NCBI GenBank assembly: GCA_963730305.1
Contig: CAVSRB010000002.1
Location: forward strand, 62,001 to 126,000
Direction of reading: 5' to 3'
DNA from: CAMYMQ01 sp963730305
GTDB lineage: Bacteria > Pseudomonadota > Alphaproteobacteria > Bin65
DNA length: 64,000 nucleotides
A program made the position numbers and the translations under genes. This document shows positions 8,884-21,766 of the stretch, piece after piece (the first letter of the stretch is position 1; each line of letters opens with the position of its first letter). The notes under the pieces are model-generated. The model searched no databases. It was not told the DNA's origin and worked only from the letters and a program-made list of their open reading frames with translations.

Positions 8884-10338
8884 ATGCCGAACAAGATGCT
8901 GAAATTCGTGTCCGTCGACCAGCGGATGCCCGACAAGCGCGACGTCGACGCCCGGCGGCGCGATTTCGGCGAGATCTATGGCGACTACAGCACCGACGGC
9001 GCCGAGGAGCAGGCGAGCCGCTGCTCCCAGTGCGGCGTGCCGTTCTGCCAGATCCACTGCCCGCTTCAGAACAACATCCCCGACTGGCTGCTGCTGACCG
9101 CCGAGGGCCGCCTCGAAGAGGCCTACGAGGTCTCGTCGGCGACCAACAACATGCCCGAGGTGTGCGGCCGCATCTGCCCGCAGGACCGGCTGTGCGAGGG
9201 CAACTGCGTGATCGAGCAGGCCGGCCACGGCACGGTGACGATCGGCTCGGTCGAGCGCTACATCACCGACACCGCGTGGGAGAAGGGCTGGATCAAGCCG
9301 ATCAAGCCGAAGCGCGAGCTCGACCAGTCGGTCGGCATCATCGGCGCCGGCCCCGCGGGCATGGCCGCGGCCGAGGAGCTGCGCAAGCGGGGCTACCAGG
9401 TCCACGTCTACGACCGCTACGACCGGGTCGGCGGCCTGCTGATCTACGGCATCCCCAACTTCAAGCTGGAGAAGGAGATCGTCGGCCGCCGCGCCCAGCG
9501 GCTGGTCGACAGCGGCGTCACCTTCCACCTCGAGTTCGAGGTCGGCCGCGAGGCGACGATCGAGGAGTTGCGCGAGCGGCACGACGCCGTGCTGGTCGCC
9601 ACCGGCGTCTACAAGGCGCGCGACATCCAGGCGCCCGGCGTCGGCCTCGACAACATCGTCATGGCGATGACCTACCTGGTCGCGTCCAACCGCAAAGGGC
9701 TGGGCGACGCGGTGCCGGAATTCGAGAACGGCGCGCTCGACGCCGCGGGCAAGAACGTCGTCGTCATCGGCGGCGGCGACACCGCGATGGACTGCGTGCG
9801 CACCGCGGTGCGCCAGGGCGCCAGGTCGGTCAAGTGCCTGTACCGGCGCGACCGCGAGAACATGCCCGGGTCGATCCGCGAGGTCGCCAACGCCGAGGAG
9901 GAGGGCGTCGACTTCGTCTGGCTGTCGGCGCCGGAGGCGTTCGACGGCGACGGCGTGGTCAAGACCGTGCGCGGCCACCGCATGCGGCTCGGCGCGCGCG
10001 ACGCCACCGGGCGCAGCAGCCCGGTGCCGGTCGAGAACTCGACCTTCAACGTCGATGCCGACATCGTCGTCAAGGCGCTCGGCTTCGATCCGGAGCCGCT
10101 GCCCGAGCTGTTCGGCTGTCCCGACCTCGCCGTCACCAACTGGGGCACGGTCAAGGTCAACCACCGCACCCTGATGTCCAACCTGGACGGCGTCTTCGCC
10201 GCCGGCGATATCGTCCGCGGCGCGTCGCTGGTGGTGTGGGCGATCCGCGACGGCCGCGACGCGGCGGCCAGCATCGAACGCTACCTGCAGGCGCGGGCGG
10301 GCGACGTCGGCGCCTCGTCGGAAGCCGAAGCGGCGTAA
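8884..10338 (+). CDS. gltD: Glutamate synthase small subunit GltD
   Basis: GltD passes electrons from NADPH through FAD and Fe-S clusters to GltB for glutamate synthesis from glutamine and 2-oxoglutarate. The 484-residue protein has the N-terminal cysteine clusters (CSQCGVPFCQIHCPLQNNIP and CGRICPQDRLCEGNCV), an FAD-binding motif (VGIIGAGPAGMAAAEELRKR), an NADPH-binding motif (NVVVIGGGDTAMDCVRTAVR) and the C-terminal GVFAAGDIVRGASLVVWAI. I chose the ATG at 8884 because it has AGGAAAG in front and gives the family N-terminus. gltB lies downstream, but two other genes stand between them. Confidence 0.95.
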   Translation: MPNKMLKFVSVDQRMPDKRDVDARRRDFGEIYGDYSTDGAEEQASRCSQCGVPFCQIHCPLQNNIPDWLLLTAEGRLEEAYEVSSATNNMPEVCGRICPQDRLCEGNCVIEQAGHGTVTIGSVERYITDTAWEKGWIKPIKPKRELDQSVGIIGAGPAGMAAAEELRKRGYQVHVYDRYDRVGGLLIYGIPNFKLEKEIVGRRAQRLVDSGVTFHLEFEVGREATIEELRERHDAVLVATGVYKARDIQAPGVGLDNIVMAMTYLVASNRKGLGDAVPEFENGALDAAGKNVVVIGGGDTAMDCVRTAVRQGARSVKCLYRRDRENMPGSIREVANAEEEGVDFVWLSAPEAFDGDGVVKTVRGHRMRLGARDATGRSSPVPVENSTFNVDADIVVKALGFDPEPLPELFGCPDLAVTNWGTVKVNHRTLMSNLDGVFAAGDIVRGASLVVWAIRDGRDAAASIERYLQARAGDVGASSEAEAA

Positions 10339-10343
10339 CCGTC

Positions 10344-10977
10344 ATGTTGCGGCTCTACGACGATCCGATCTCGGGGAACGGCTACAAGGTGCGGCTGATG
10401 CTGGCCCATCTCGGGCTGGACTACGACTACGTCCCGGTCGGCGTGATCGCGGGCGAGACGCGCGCGCCCGACTTCCTGGCGCTGAACCCGAACGGCAAGA
10501 TCCCGCTGCTGCGGCTCGCCGACGGCACCCACCTGGCCGAATTCGAACGCGATCCTCGCCTATCTCGCCGACGGCACGCCGTTCTGGCCCGACGACCGTC
10601 TGGCCCGGGCGCAGACCCTGCAGTGGATGTTCTTCGAGCAATACAGCCACGAGCCGGCGATCGCCGTCGCCCGCTTCTGGCGCCACCTGCCCAAGCTGGA
10701 CGAGAGCCAGGCGCGGCGGCTGCCCGAGCTGGAGGCGCGCGGCCACGCCGCCCTCGGCGTGATGGAGGGGCACCTGGCCGGGCGCGACTTCTTCGTCGGC
10801 GGCCGCTTCGGCATCGCCGACATCGCGCTCTACGCCTACACCCACGTCGCGGACGAGGGCGGCTTCGACCTTGCGGGCTATCCCAACGTCCGGCGCTGGC
10901 TCGCCAGTGTGGCGGCCCAGCCGGGGCACATCGAGATGACGGCGCCGGCCGGCGCAGTCGTCACGGAGGCGGCATGA
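10344..10977 (+). pseudogene. Glutathione S-transferase family protein (frameshifted as sequenced)
   Basis: The N-terminal thioredoxin-like domain reads MLRLYDDPISGNGYKVRLML and LNPNGKIPLLRLADGTHLAE in the frame from 10344. The C-terminal helical domain (GRDFFVGGRFGIADIALYAY) is in another frame and ends at 10977. They join when one T is removed from GAATTCG at about 10539-10545, giving LAESNAILAYLADGTPFWP, a standard GST glutathione-binding region. The repaired protein is 210 residues. GSTs conjugate glutathione to electrophiles; the substrate is unknown. It starts 5 bases after gltD and overlaps the next gene by 4 bases, so the three appear to be one transcript. Confidence 0.85.
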
Positions 10978-11414
10978 GCCAGGCGACCGCCCAATCTTCG
11001 ACCGGCCGCTGCCTGTGCGGCGGCGTGCGTTTCACCGTCACCGGGCTGCAGGACATGGTGTCGGTGTGCCATTGCGCGATGTGCCGGCGCTGGAGCGGCG
11101 GGCCGATGATGGCATTCAACCAGACGGGCGGCGTCGCGTTCCAGGCCGACCAGACGCTTACCTGGTACCGCAGCTCCGAGTGGGCGGAGCGCGGCTTCTG
11201 TTCGACCTGCGGGGCGTCGCTGTTCTATCGCCTCGTGGCGCAGCCGGCCTATGTCGTGCCCGCGGCGGGCGCGATGGACGATCCGGCCGTGTTCACCGGG
11301 ATCGAGCAGCACATCTTCGTTGACGAAAAGCCGGCCTTCTACGACTTCGCCGATACGTCCCCGCGCAAGACCGGGGCACAAGTGATCGCCGAGTTTACCG
11401 GCGGGGAGCAGTGA
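10974..11414 (+). CDS. GFA/CENP-V family zinc protein
   Basis: This 146-residue protein belongs to the family of glutathione-dependent formaldehyde-activating enzyme (Gfa) and CENP-V-like proteins. Zinc-binding cysteines are visible in CLCGGVRF (about residues 14-21), VCHCAMCRRWSGG and GFCSTCGASL. True Gfa activity is proven for few members, so only the fold and zinc sites are certain. Its ATG overlaps the GST stop (ATGA), and its stop overlaps the possible GTG start of gltB. A glutathione-linked detoxification pair with the GST is plausible. Confidence 0.85.
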   Translation: MSQATAQSSTGRCLCGGVRFTVTGLQDMVSVCHCAMCRRWSGGPMMAFNQTGGVAFQADQTLTWYRSSEWAERGFCSTCGASLFYRLVAQPAYVVPAAGAMDDPAVFTGIEQHIFVDEKPAFYDFADTSPRKTGAQVIAEFTGGEQ

Positions 11415-11416
11415 GC

Positions 11417-15941
<4,525 letters not shown>

Positions 15942-16013
15942 GGCGGGGCCCGCCGCACGGCTTTCCTCTCCTCGCGGAGGGTGAGGGGGGACCCGGCAGG
16001 CGCCCCAAGCTTC

Positions 16014-17237
16014 CTAATCCAGCGTCCGGCGGTAGCGGACCATGGCGATCGCCATCGCCACCAGCATGAAGCCGGCAATGCCGAGCACGTCGCGCCAGAT
16101 CTCCGGGCCGCCGCTGCCCTTGAGCATCACCCCGCGGACGATGCGCAGGAAATGGGTCAGCGGCAGCGCCTCGCCGATCCATTGCGCCCATTCGGGCATG
16201 CCCCGGAACGGGAACATGAAGCCCGACAACAACAGGCTCGGCAGGAAGAAGAAGAAGGACATCTGCACCGCCTGGAGCTGGTTGCGCGCGATCGTCGAGA
16301 AGGTGAAGCCGACCGACAGGTTGGCGGCGACGAACAGGATCGCGACCAGCGAGAGCAGGCCGAGGCTGCCGCGGAACGGCACCCCGAAGACCAGGGCGCC
16401 GACCGCCAGGATCAGCGCGATCTGCACGTAGCCGACCGCGATGTAGGGCACGATCTTGCCCAGCATCACCTCGCCCGGCCGCACCGGCATGGCCAGCAGG
16501 TTCTCCATCGTGCCGCGCTCGATCTCGCGGGTCATGGCCAGCGCGGTGAAGATGACCATGGTCATGGTCAACACGACGCCGAGCAGTCCGGGCACGATGT
16601 TGAGCTGGGACTCGCCGGCCGGGTTGTAGCGGCGGTGGACGGCGAAGGCGAACGGCGTGGTCCCGGGCGCGACCCGCCATTGCGGCCCGCGCAGGTCGGC
16701 GCCGAGCGCGGTCGTCTCCAGGCGCCCGAGGGCGCCGACCGCGCCCCCGGTCGCCGCCGGGTCGGTGGCGTCGGCGACGACCAGCACCTGCGGCCGCTCG
16801 CCGCGCAGCACGGCGCGGCCGAAGTCGGCGGGGATCTGCACGGCGAACTGGACCGTGCCGTTGGCGATCAGCTCGTTCAGCTCGGCCTCGCTATGGACCA
16901 CCCGGGTGATCCGGAAATAGCCGCTGTTCTTGAGCGCCTGGACGACCGAGGCGGCGTAGGGCGAGGTGTCCGCGGACAGCACCGCGGTCGGCAGCGCCTT
17001 GGGGTCGGTGTTGATCGCGAAGCCGAACAACAACAGCTGCATGATCGGGATCATCACCATCATCGCGAAGGTGAGCCGGTCCCGCCGCATCTGGATGAAT
17101 TCCTTGACCATCACCGCCCACAGCCGGTGCAGGAAGTGGCGTGGCCCGCCGTCCTTACGTGCCCCGTCGTGGCGCTCCCCGTCCTGGCGCGCCCCGTGCC
17201 GGCGCGGGCGGCCGGGCTGGCCGGCGGCGGCGGTCAC
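16014..17237 (-). CDS. ABC-2 type transporter permease (YhhJ/YbhR-like)
   Basis: This 407-residue permease of a drug or lipid exporter has one N-terminal membrane helix (LTFAMMVMIPIMQLLLFGFA), a large periplasmic domain and five C-terminal helices, including the ABC2 motif REIERGTMENLLAMPVRPGE. The GTG start at 17237 overlaps the stop of the ATPase gene (GTGA), a sign of coupling. The first 35 residues are repetitive and rich in Gly, Arg and Asp (GARQDGERHDGARKDGG), coded by imperfect 15-base repeats at about 17150-17215, and are unlike the family. Confidence 0.88.
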   Translation of the reverse strand: MTAAAGQPGRPRRHGARQDGERHDGARKDGGPRHFLHRLWAVMVKEFIQMRRDRLTFAMMVMIPIMQLLLFGFAINTDPKALPTAVLSADTSPYAASVVQALKNSGYFRITRVVHSEAELNELIANGTVQFAVQIPADFGRAVLRGERPQVLVVADATDPAATGGAVGALGRLETTALGADLRGPQWRVAPGTTPFAFAVHRRYNPAGESQLNIVPGLLGVVLTMTMVIFTALAMTREIERGTMENLLAMPVRPGEVMLGKIVPYIAVGYVQIALILAVGALVFGVPFRGSLGLLSLVAILFVAANLSVGFTFSTIARNQLQAVQMSFFFFLPSLLLSGFMFPFRGMPEWAQWIGEALPLTHFLRIVRGVMLKGSGGPEIWRDVLGIAGFMLVAMAIAMVRYRRTLD

Positions 17238-18223
17238 TGGAAATTGTCCTTGGCTTCGCCCATCAGGTCGATGAACACGTCCTCCAGGCTGGGCTCGCCG
17301 GGGGCGATGCGGAAGCGGGGATCGGCGCGGTAGGGCGCCAGCGCGGCGGCCAGCGCCGTCTCGTCGCGGCCGCTGACGTGGAGGGTGTTGCCGAACGGGG
17401 CGACCATCTCGACGCCGTCCGCCGCGCTCAGCTTCGGCGCCAGCTCGGCGACGCCGTCGCCGGTGACGACGTAGGTGGTCAGCCCCGACGTGCCGACCAC
17501 CTCGTCGATCGTGCCCTGGGCGAGCAGCTTGCCGTAGGCGAGGTAGGCGATCTCGTGGCAGCGCTCGGCCTCGTCCATGTAGTGGGTCGAGACCAGCACG
17601 GTCAGGCCGTCGCCGGCCAGGCGGTGGATCTCGTCCCAGAAATCGCGCCGCGCCTTGGGGTCGACGCCGGCGGTCGGCTCGTCGAGCAGCAGCAGGTCCG
17701 GGCCCGGCAGGATGCAGGCGCCGAGCGCGAGCCGCTGCTTCCAGCCGCCCGACAGCTCGCCGGCGCGCTGGTCGGCCCGCGCCGACAGACCGAGCCGCTC
17801 GAGTTCGGTCCTGGCCGCGGCGCGGGGGTCGGGCAGCTCGTAGATGCGGCCGACGAATTCGAGATTCTCGCGGATGGTCAGGTCCTCGTAGAGGCTGAAC
17901 CGCTGGGTCATGTAGCCGACCCGGCGCTTGATCCGGTCGGCCTCGGTGAGGATGTCCATGCCGAGGCAGGTGCCGTCGCCCGAATCGGGGGTGAGCAGGC
18001 CGCACAGCATGCGGATGGTGGTGGTCTTGCCGCTGCCGTTGGGGCCGAGGAAGCCGTAAATCTGGCCGCGCCGCACCTGCATGGTCAGGTGCTCGACCAC
18101 GGTCTTGCCCTCGAACGACTTGGTCAGGCCGCGCACGTCGATGGCGACCTCGCCGTTGGTCGGCGGCGGTCCGGCGACCGGGGGGCTCTCGGGAGCTTCC
18201 GGCGGGGCGGGCGCGGGGGCCAT
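17234..18223 (-). CDS. ABC transporter ATP-binding protein (YbhF-like exporter)
   Basis: This is the ATPase partner of the adjacent permease. The 329 residues have Walker A (GPNGSGKTTTIRML), the ABC signature (GELSGGWKQRLALGACIL), Walker B (LLLLDEPTAGVDP) and the switch histidine (LVSTHYMDEAERC), then a C-terminal regulatory domain of about 90 residues seen in ABC-2 exporters. It follows the HlyD-like gene by 10 bases and overlaps the permease gene. The first 25 residues are a Pro/Ala-rich leader, so a later start is possible. Confidence 0.9.
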   Translation of the reverse strand: MAPAPAPPEAPESPPVAGPPPTNGEVAIDVRGLTKSFEGKTVVEHLTMQVRRGQIYGFLGPNGSGKTTTIRMLCGLLTPDSGDGTCLGMDILTEADRIKRRVGYMTQRFSLYEDLTIRENLEFVGRIYELPDPRAAARTELERLGLSARADQRAGELSGGWKQRLALGACILPGPDLLLLDEPTAGVDPKARRDFWDEIHRLAGDGLTVLVSTHYMDEAERCHEIAYLAYGKLLAQGTIDEVVGTSGLTTYVVTGDGVAELAPKLSAADGVEMVAPFGNTLHVSGRDETALAAALAPYRADPRFRIAPGEPSLEDVFIDLMGEAKDNFQ

Positions 18224-18233
18224 CGGCGCGGGC

Positions 18234-19214
18234 CTACCGCCCGGCCGGCGCGCCGCGCACGGCGAGCGTCACCGGCTGGCCGGGCTTGAGCGCGTGCGCC
18301 GCGCCAATCGGCACGGCCTCGACGCGGTAGACGAACTTGCGCCGCTCCTCCGGGCTGAAGATCACCGGCGGGGTGTATTCGGCCTCGTTCGAGACGAAGG
18401 CGACGCGCGCGGTCAGCCCGGCGGCGCAGCCGTCGCAGGTGACGTCGACGACGTCGCCGACGTGGATCGCGGCCAGGCGGGTCTCGGGGACGTAGAAGCG
18501 GAAGCGCAGGTTGCCGGGCGGCAGCAGCACGACCACCGGCCGCCCGGCGTCGACCACCTCGCCGGCGCGGTAGAGCACGTCCTGGACGACGGCCGCGACC
18601 GGGGCGGCGACGCGGCGGCGGGCCAGCTTCTCGCGGGCGCTGCGCAGCGCGGCCTTGGCCTCGTTGCGGTCGGCCATGGCGACGGCGATGTCGTGGTCGC
18701 GGGCGGGCAGGCGGGCGAGCGCGATCTGCCGGCTGACCTCGAGCAGCGCGGCGCGGTCGCGGCTGTACTGCGACTGGGCCCGGTCGAGCGCGGCGACCGA
18801 GGCGACGTCCTGGGAGCGCAGCCGCCGCTGGCGGGCGAGCTCTTCGGTCGACAGGGTCAGCGCCGCCTGGGCCTGGCGCGCGCGTGCCTGGAGCACCTGG
18901 ATCTCCTCCGGCTGCTGGCGCGCGGCGCGGAGCTTGGCCAGGGCGGCTTCGGCGCGCTGCAGCCGGGCGGCGGCCTGGTCGCGCTCGGCGGTGTAGACCT
19001 TGGTGTCGAGGGCGAACAGCGGGTCGCCGACGCGGACCTTGGCGCCGCGGTCGACCATGAGCCGGGCGATCCGGCCGCTCTCCTCCGGCCCGACATAGAC
19101 GAAGTCGGCGGTCACGTAGCCCTGGTAGCGGTTCGGGGCGGCGCCGTCGTCGCAGGCGGAGAGGGCGGCGGCGAGGCCGAGCGCCAGGGCGGTGGTCAGG
19201 ACGCGCGCGATCAT
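18234..19214 (-). CDS. HlyD-family membrane fusion lipoprotein
   Basis: This periplasmic adaptor links the ABC-2 exporter to an outer-membrane channel. The start gives a lipoprotein signal (LTTALALGLAAALSAC, Cys at residue 21). After it come a biotinyl-lipoyl half (GRIARLMVDRGAKVRVGDPL), a long coiled-coil hairpin of about 110 residues rich in Ala, Arg and Gln, the second half (VAAPVAAVVQDVLYRAGEVV) and a beta-barrel. Length is 326 residues. Its ATG overlaps the TetR stop (ATGA). Confidence 0.9.
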   Translation of the reverse strand: MIARVLTTALALGLAAALSACDDGAAPNRYQGYVTADFVYVGPEESGRIARLMVDRGAKVRVGDPLFALDTKVYTAERDQAAARLQRAEAALAKLRAARQQPEEIQVLQARARQAQAALTLSTEELARQRRLRSQDVASVAALDRAQSQYSRDRAALLEVSRQIALARLPARDHDIAVAMADRNEAKAALRSAREKLARRRVAAPVAAVVQDVLYRAGEVVDAGRPVVVLLPPGNLRFRFYVPETRLAAIHVGDVVDVTCDGCAAGLTARVAFVSNEAEYTPPVIFSPEERRKFVYRVEAVPIGAAHALKPGQPVTLAVRGAPAGR

Positions 19215-19853
19215 GTCCCGGGGCCTCCGATGCCATGCAGCAACACGTCGATATGGGCGTCGAGCAACCCTTGCACGTGGAGCGGATCGAAACGCTCGAA
19301 CAGCTCCTGCCAGATCACGCTGACCATGAGCGGGCCGATGAAGAGCTGGGGATAGCTCTCGACCGGGTTGTCGGCGCGGAACTCGCCGCGCGCCACGCCG
19401 CGGGCGACGACCTTGCGGACCGCGGTCATGCCGCGGGCGACGACCTCGCGGTAATAGAACTCCGCGAGGTCGGGGAAACGGCCCGCCTCGGCGATGACCA
19501 GGCGGATGATCGAGCGGACGCCGGGCTGGGAGATGCCCCGGACCAGCGCGGTGGTCAGGTGGCGAAGCAACGCCTCGCTCGGCCCCTCGAAACGGTCGAT
19601 CTGGTCGGTCAGGTCGGTGACCAGCGGCACGATCGATTCGCGCACGACCGCGCGGAACAGATCCTCCTTGCTCTCGAAGTAGAGATAGATCGTGCCCTTG
19701 GCGACGCGGGCGCGCCGGGCGACGTCGTCGAGCCGCGCCGTGGCGAAGCCGTTGGCGGTGAACTCGTCGAGCGCGGCGGCGAGGATCGCCTCGTAGCGCT
19801 TGGTGCGGCGGCCGGTGGCGGGGCGGATGCAAGGGCGGATCGGTATCGCTCAT
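19211..19853 (-). pseudogene. TetR/AcrR-family transcriptional regulator (frameshifted as sequenced)
   Basis: This is the likely repressor of the exporter operon that it heads. The start MSDTDPP is in one frame. From about 19830 the DNA-binding domain reads in the next (RRTKRYEAILAAALDEF, RARVAKGTIYLYFESKEDLF), followed by an effector-binding domain ending at 19211. One T removed from CCTTGC (plus strand aag at 19831-19833) joins them into 213 residues, typical of TetR. A perfect operator-like palindrome lies 15 bases upstream. The break is probably a sequence error. Confidence 0.85.
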
Positions 19854-19868
19854 GCGCCTCGATTTATG

Positions 19869-19882
19869 ACTGACCAGTCAGT
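19869..19882. promoter_or_regulatory. TetR-type operator upstream of the exporter operon
   Basis: The sequence actgaccagtcagt is a 6-base perfect inverted repeat (ACTGAC / GTCAGT) with a 2-base spacer. It lies 15 bases upstream of the TetR start codon. Very similar ACTGACCAGTCAGT dyads precede self-regulated TetR/efflux operons in Proteobacteria, so autoregulation is likely. Confidence 0.75.
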
Positions 19883-19956
19883 TTTTCAAGAAGGAAATTC
19901 TCAGCGCTCTTGAGAAATCGACTGTTTGTCAATGGTTGTGTTGATTGCGCGCGGGC

Positions 19957-21759
19957 TCAGTCGCCCAGCGCCAGCCCCTCGCGGCGGGGGTCGGCGCCGC
20001 CGACCAGGCCGTGCTTGGTCACCTGGATCGCGTGCAGGCCGCTGTTGAGGCTGCGGAAGCGGACGGTGTGGCCGAGCGCGCGCAGCGCCGGGGCGATGCG
20101 GGCGAGGGCGGTGTGCCGCTCCAGGTCGGTCGGGCCGTTGCGGTTGACGAAGTGGGGCAGGGCGACCGCCTGCTGGGCGTCGAGCTTCCAGTCGAGCACC
20201 GCGATGATGGTCTTGGCGACGTAGCCGATGATCCGGCTGCCGCCCGGCGAGCCGACCACCAGGACCAGCCGTCCCTTCTTGTCGAACACCATGGTCGGCG
20301 ACATCGAGCTGCGCGGCCGCTTGCCCGGCTCGACCCGGTTGGCGACCGGCCGGCCCCGCCGTTCGGGCACGAAGGAGAAGTCGGTCAGCTCGTTGTTGAG
20401 CAGGAAGCCGCGCACGAAGATCTGCGAGCCGAAGGCGAACTCGATCGAATTGGTCATCGACAGCGCGTTGCCGTCGGCGTCGACGATCGAGACGTGGCTG
20501 GTGGACGGGTATTCGGGCGCGTCGGACGGGGTCCGCAGCATGCCGTGCCGACGCTCGGGCCGGCCCGGGGTGGCGTGGGGCATCGCCCGCAGACCGATCA
20601 GCCGCGACCGCCGCATCAGGTAGCCCGGATCGAGCAGGCCTTGCACCGGCACCGGGACGAAATCGGAATCGCCGACATAATAGTTGCGGTCGGCGAAGGC
20701 GAGCTTGCTCGATTCGGCGATCAGGTGGACGGCGCGGACCGAGCCCGGCTTCACCGCGCCCAGGTCGAAATACTGGAGCTGGCCCAGGATCTCGGCGATG
20801 GCGATGCCGCCCGACGACGGCGGGCCCATGCCGCAGATCCGGTAGCCCCGGTATCGGCCGCAGACCGGCGGCCGCTCGACGGCGCGATAGCGGGCCAGGT
20901 CGGCCCGGGTCATCAGCCCGGGCGCGCGCGGGTCCCGGCGCACCGCGCGGGCGATGTCGCGCGCCGGCGGTCCCTCGTAGAACCAGCGTACGCCGCGCCG
21001 GGCGATCCGGCGCAGGGTCGCGGCGAAGGCCGGGTTGCGCAGGCGGTAGCCGGCCGGCAGCGGTTGTCCGCTCGCGGTGAACAGGTAGCGCCGCGTCGCC
21101 GGCAGCCGGCGCAGCGACGGGAAGCGCCGGATCAGTGCGGCCATCCTGGGCGATACGATGAAGCCGCGTTCGGCCAGCTCGATCGCCGGCGCGAACAGGC
21201 GCGCCCAGGGCAGCTTGCCGTGGCGGCGGTGGAGCATCGCCAGCATCGCCAGCAGGCCGGGCACGCCGACCGACCGGCCGCTCTGCACCGCGCGGAAGAA
21301 GGGCAGGGGCTTGCCGTCGGCGCCGGTGAACAGGTCGGGTCGCGCCGCCAGCGGCGCGGTCTCGCGGCCGTCATAGGTCCACAGCTTGTGGTTGGCGGCG
21401 GTCCAGTAGAGCGCGAAGCCGCCGCCGCCGATCCCGGACGACTGCGGCTCGACCAGGTTGAGGACGAGCTCGGCCGCGATCGCCGCGTCCGCGGCCGAGC
21501 CGCCGAGGCGCAGGATCCGGACCGCGGCGCGGGTCGCGTGCGGGTTGGCGGTCACCGCCATGAAGTGCCGGGCGTGCGCCGCCGGGCGCGCGCGGGTGCC
21601 GGTCGACGGCTCGGGGGCGTTGTCTTCCTTGGATTGGGCGATGGCCGTGCCGGCGGCGAGCATCGCCGCGACGGCCATGGTGACGACGACCATCGCCACG
21701 ACAACCGGCGCCCCCGCCAGCAGGGCCCGGCGCGGGCCGCGTCGCGGGCGCTCGGTCAC
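19957..21759 (-). CDS. ggt: Gamma-glutamyltransferase
   Basis: This is a periplasmic Ntn hydrolase that cleaves glutathione and other gamma-glutamyl compounds or transfers the glutamyl group. The 600-residue precursor has an N-terminal export signal (LLAGAPVVVAMVVVTMAVAA). Its autoprocessing site is in YPSTSHVSIVDADGNALSMT, where the Thr before Ser-His becomes the nucleophile. Other family segments are SSGIGGGGFALYW, MGPPSSGGIAIAEILGQL and the substrate loop GSPGGSRIIGYVAK. Length and order are normal. It stands alone between the TetR operon and an MFS gene, all on the same strand. Confidence 0.93.
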   Translation of the reverse strand: MTERPRRGPRRALLAGAPVVVAMVVVTMAVAAMLAAGTAIAQSKEDNAPEPSTGTRARPAAHARHFMAVTANPHATRAAVRILRLGGSAADAAIAAELVLNLVEPQSSGIGGGGFALYWTAANHKLWTYDGRETAPLAARPDLFTGADGKPLPFFRAVQSGRSVGVPGLLAMLAMLHRRHGKLPWARLFAPAIELAERGFIVSPRMAALIRRFPSLRRLPATRRYLFTASGQPLPAGYRLRNPAFAATLRRIARRGVRWFYEGPPARDIARAVRRDPRAPGLMTRADLARYRAVERPPVCGRYRGYRICGMGPPSSGGIAIAEILGQLQYFDLGAVKPGSVRAVHLIAESSKLAFADRNYYVGDSDFVPVPVQGLLDPGYLMRRSRLIGLRAMPHATPGRPERRHGMLRTPSDAPEYPSTSHVSIVDADGNALSMTNSIEFAFGSQIFVRGFLLNNELTDFSFVPERRGRPVANRVEPGKRPRSSMSPTMVFDKKGRLVLVVGSPGGSRIIGYVAKTIIAVLDWKLDAQQAVALPHFVNRNGPTDLERHTALARIAPALRALGHTVRFRSLNSGLHAIQVTKHGLVGGADPRREGLALGD

Positions 21760-21766
21760 GGCGCGG

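Noticed and set aside
8689..10164. A 491-codon open frame opposite gltD
   Set aside because: It is the antisense shadow of gltD in GC-rich sequence: its translation is rich in Arg, Asp, Val and His with no domain, while gltD has clear motifs.
17238..18005. Upstream extension of the ABC-2 permease frame
   Set aside because: The extension overlaps the ATPase gene in another frame and reads as Arg/Pro-rich noise. The GTG at 17237 overlapping the ATPase stop is a better start.
19215..19853. Reading the HlyD frame upstream as one long protein
   Set aside because: The region codes for TetR in a different frame with conserved motifs; only MSDTDPP at its start is shared.
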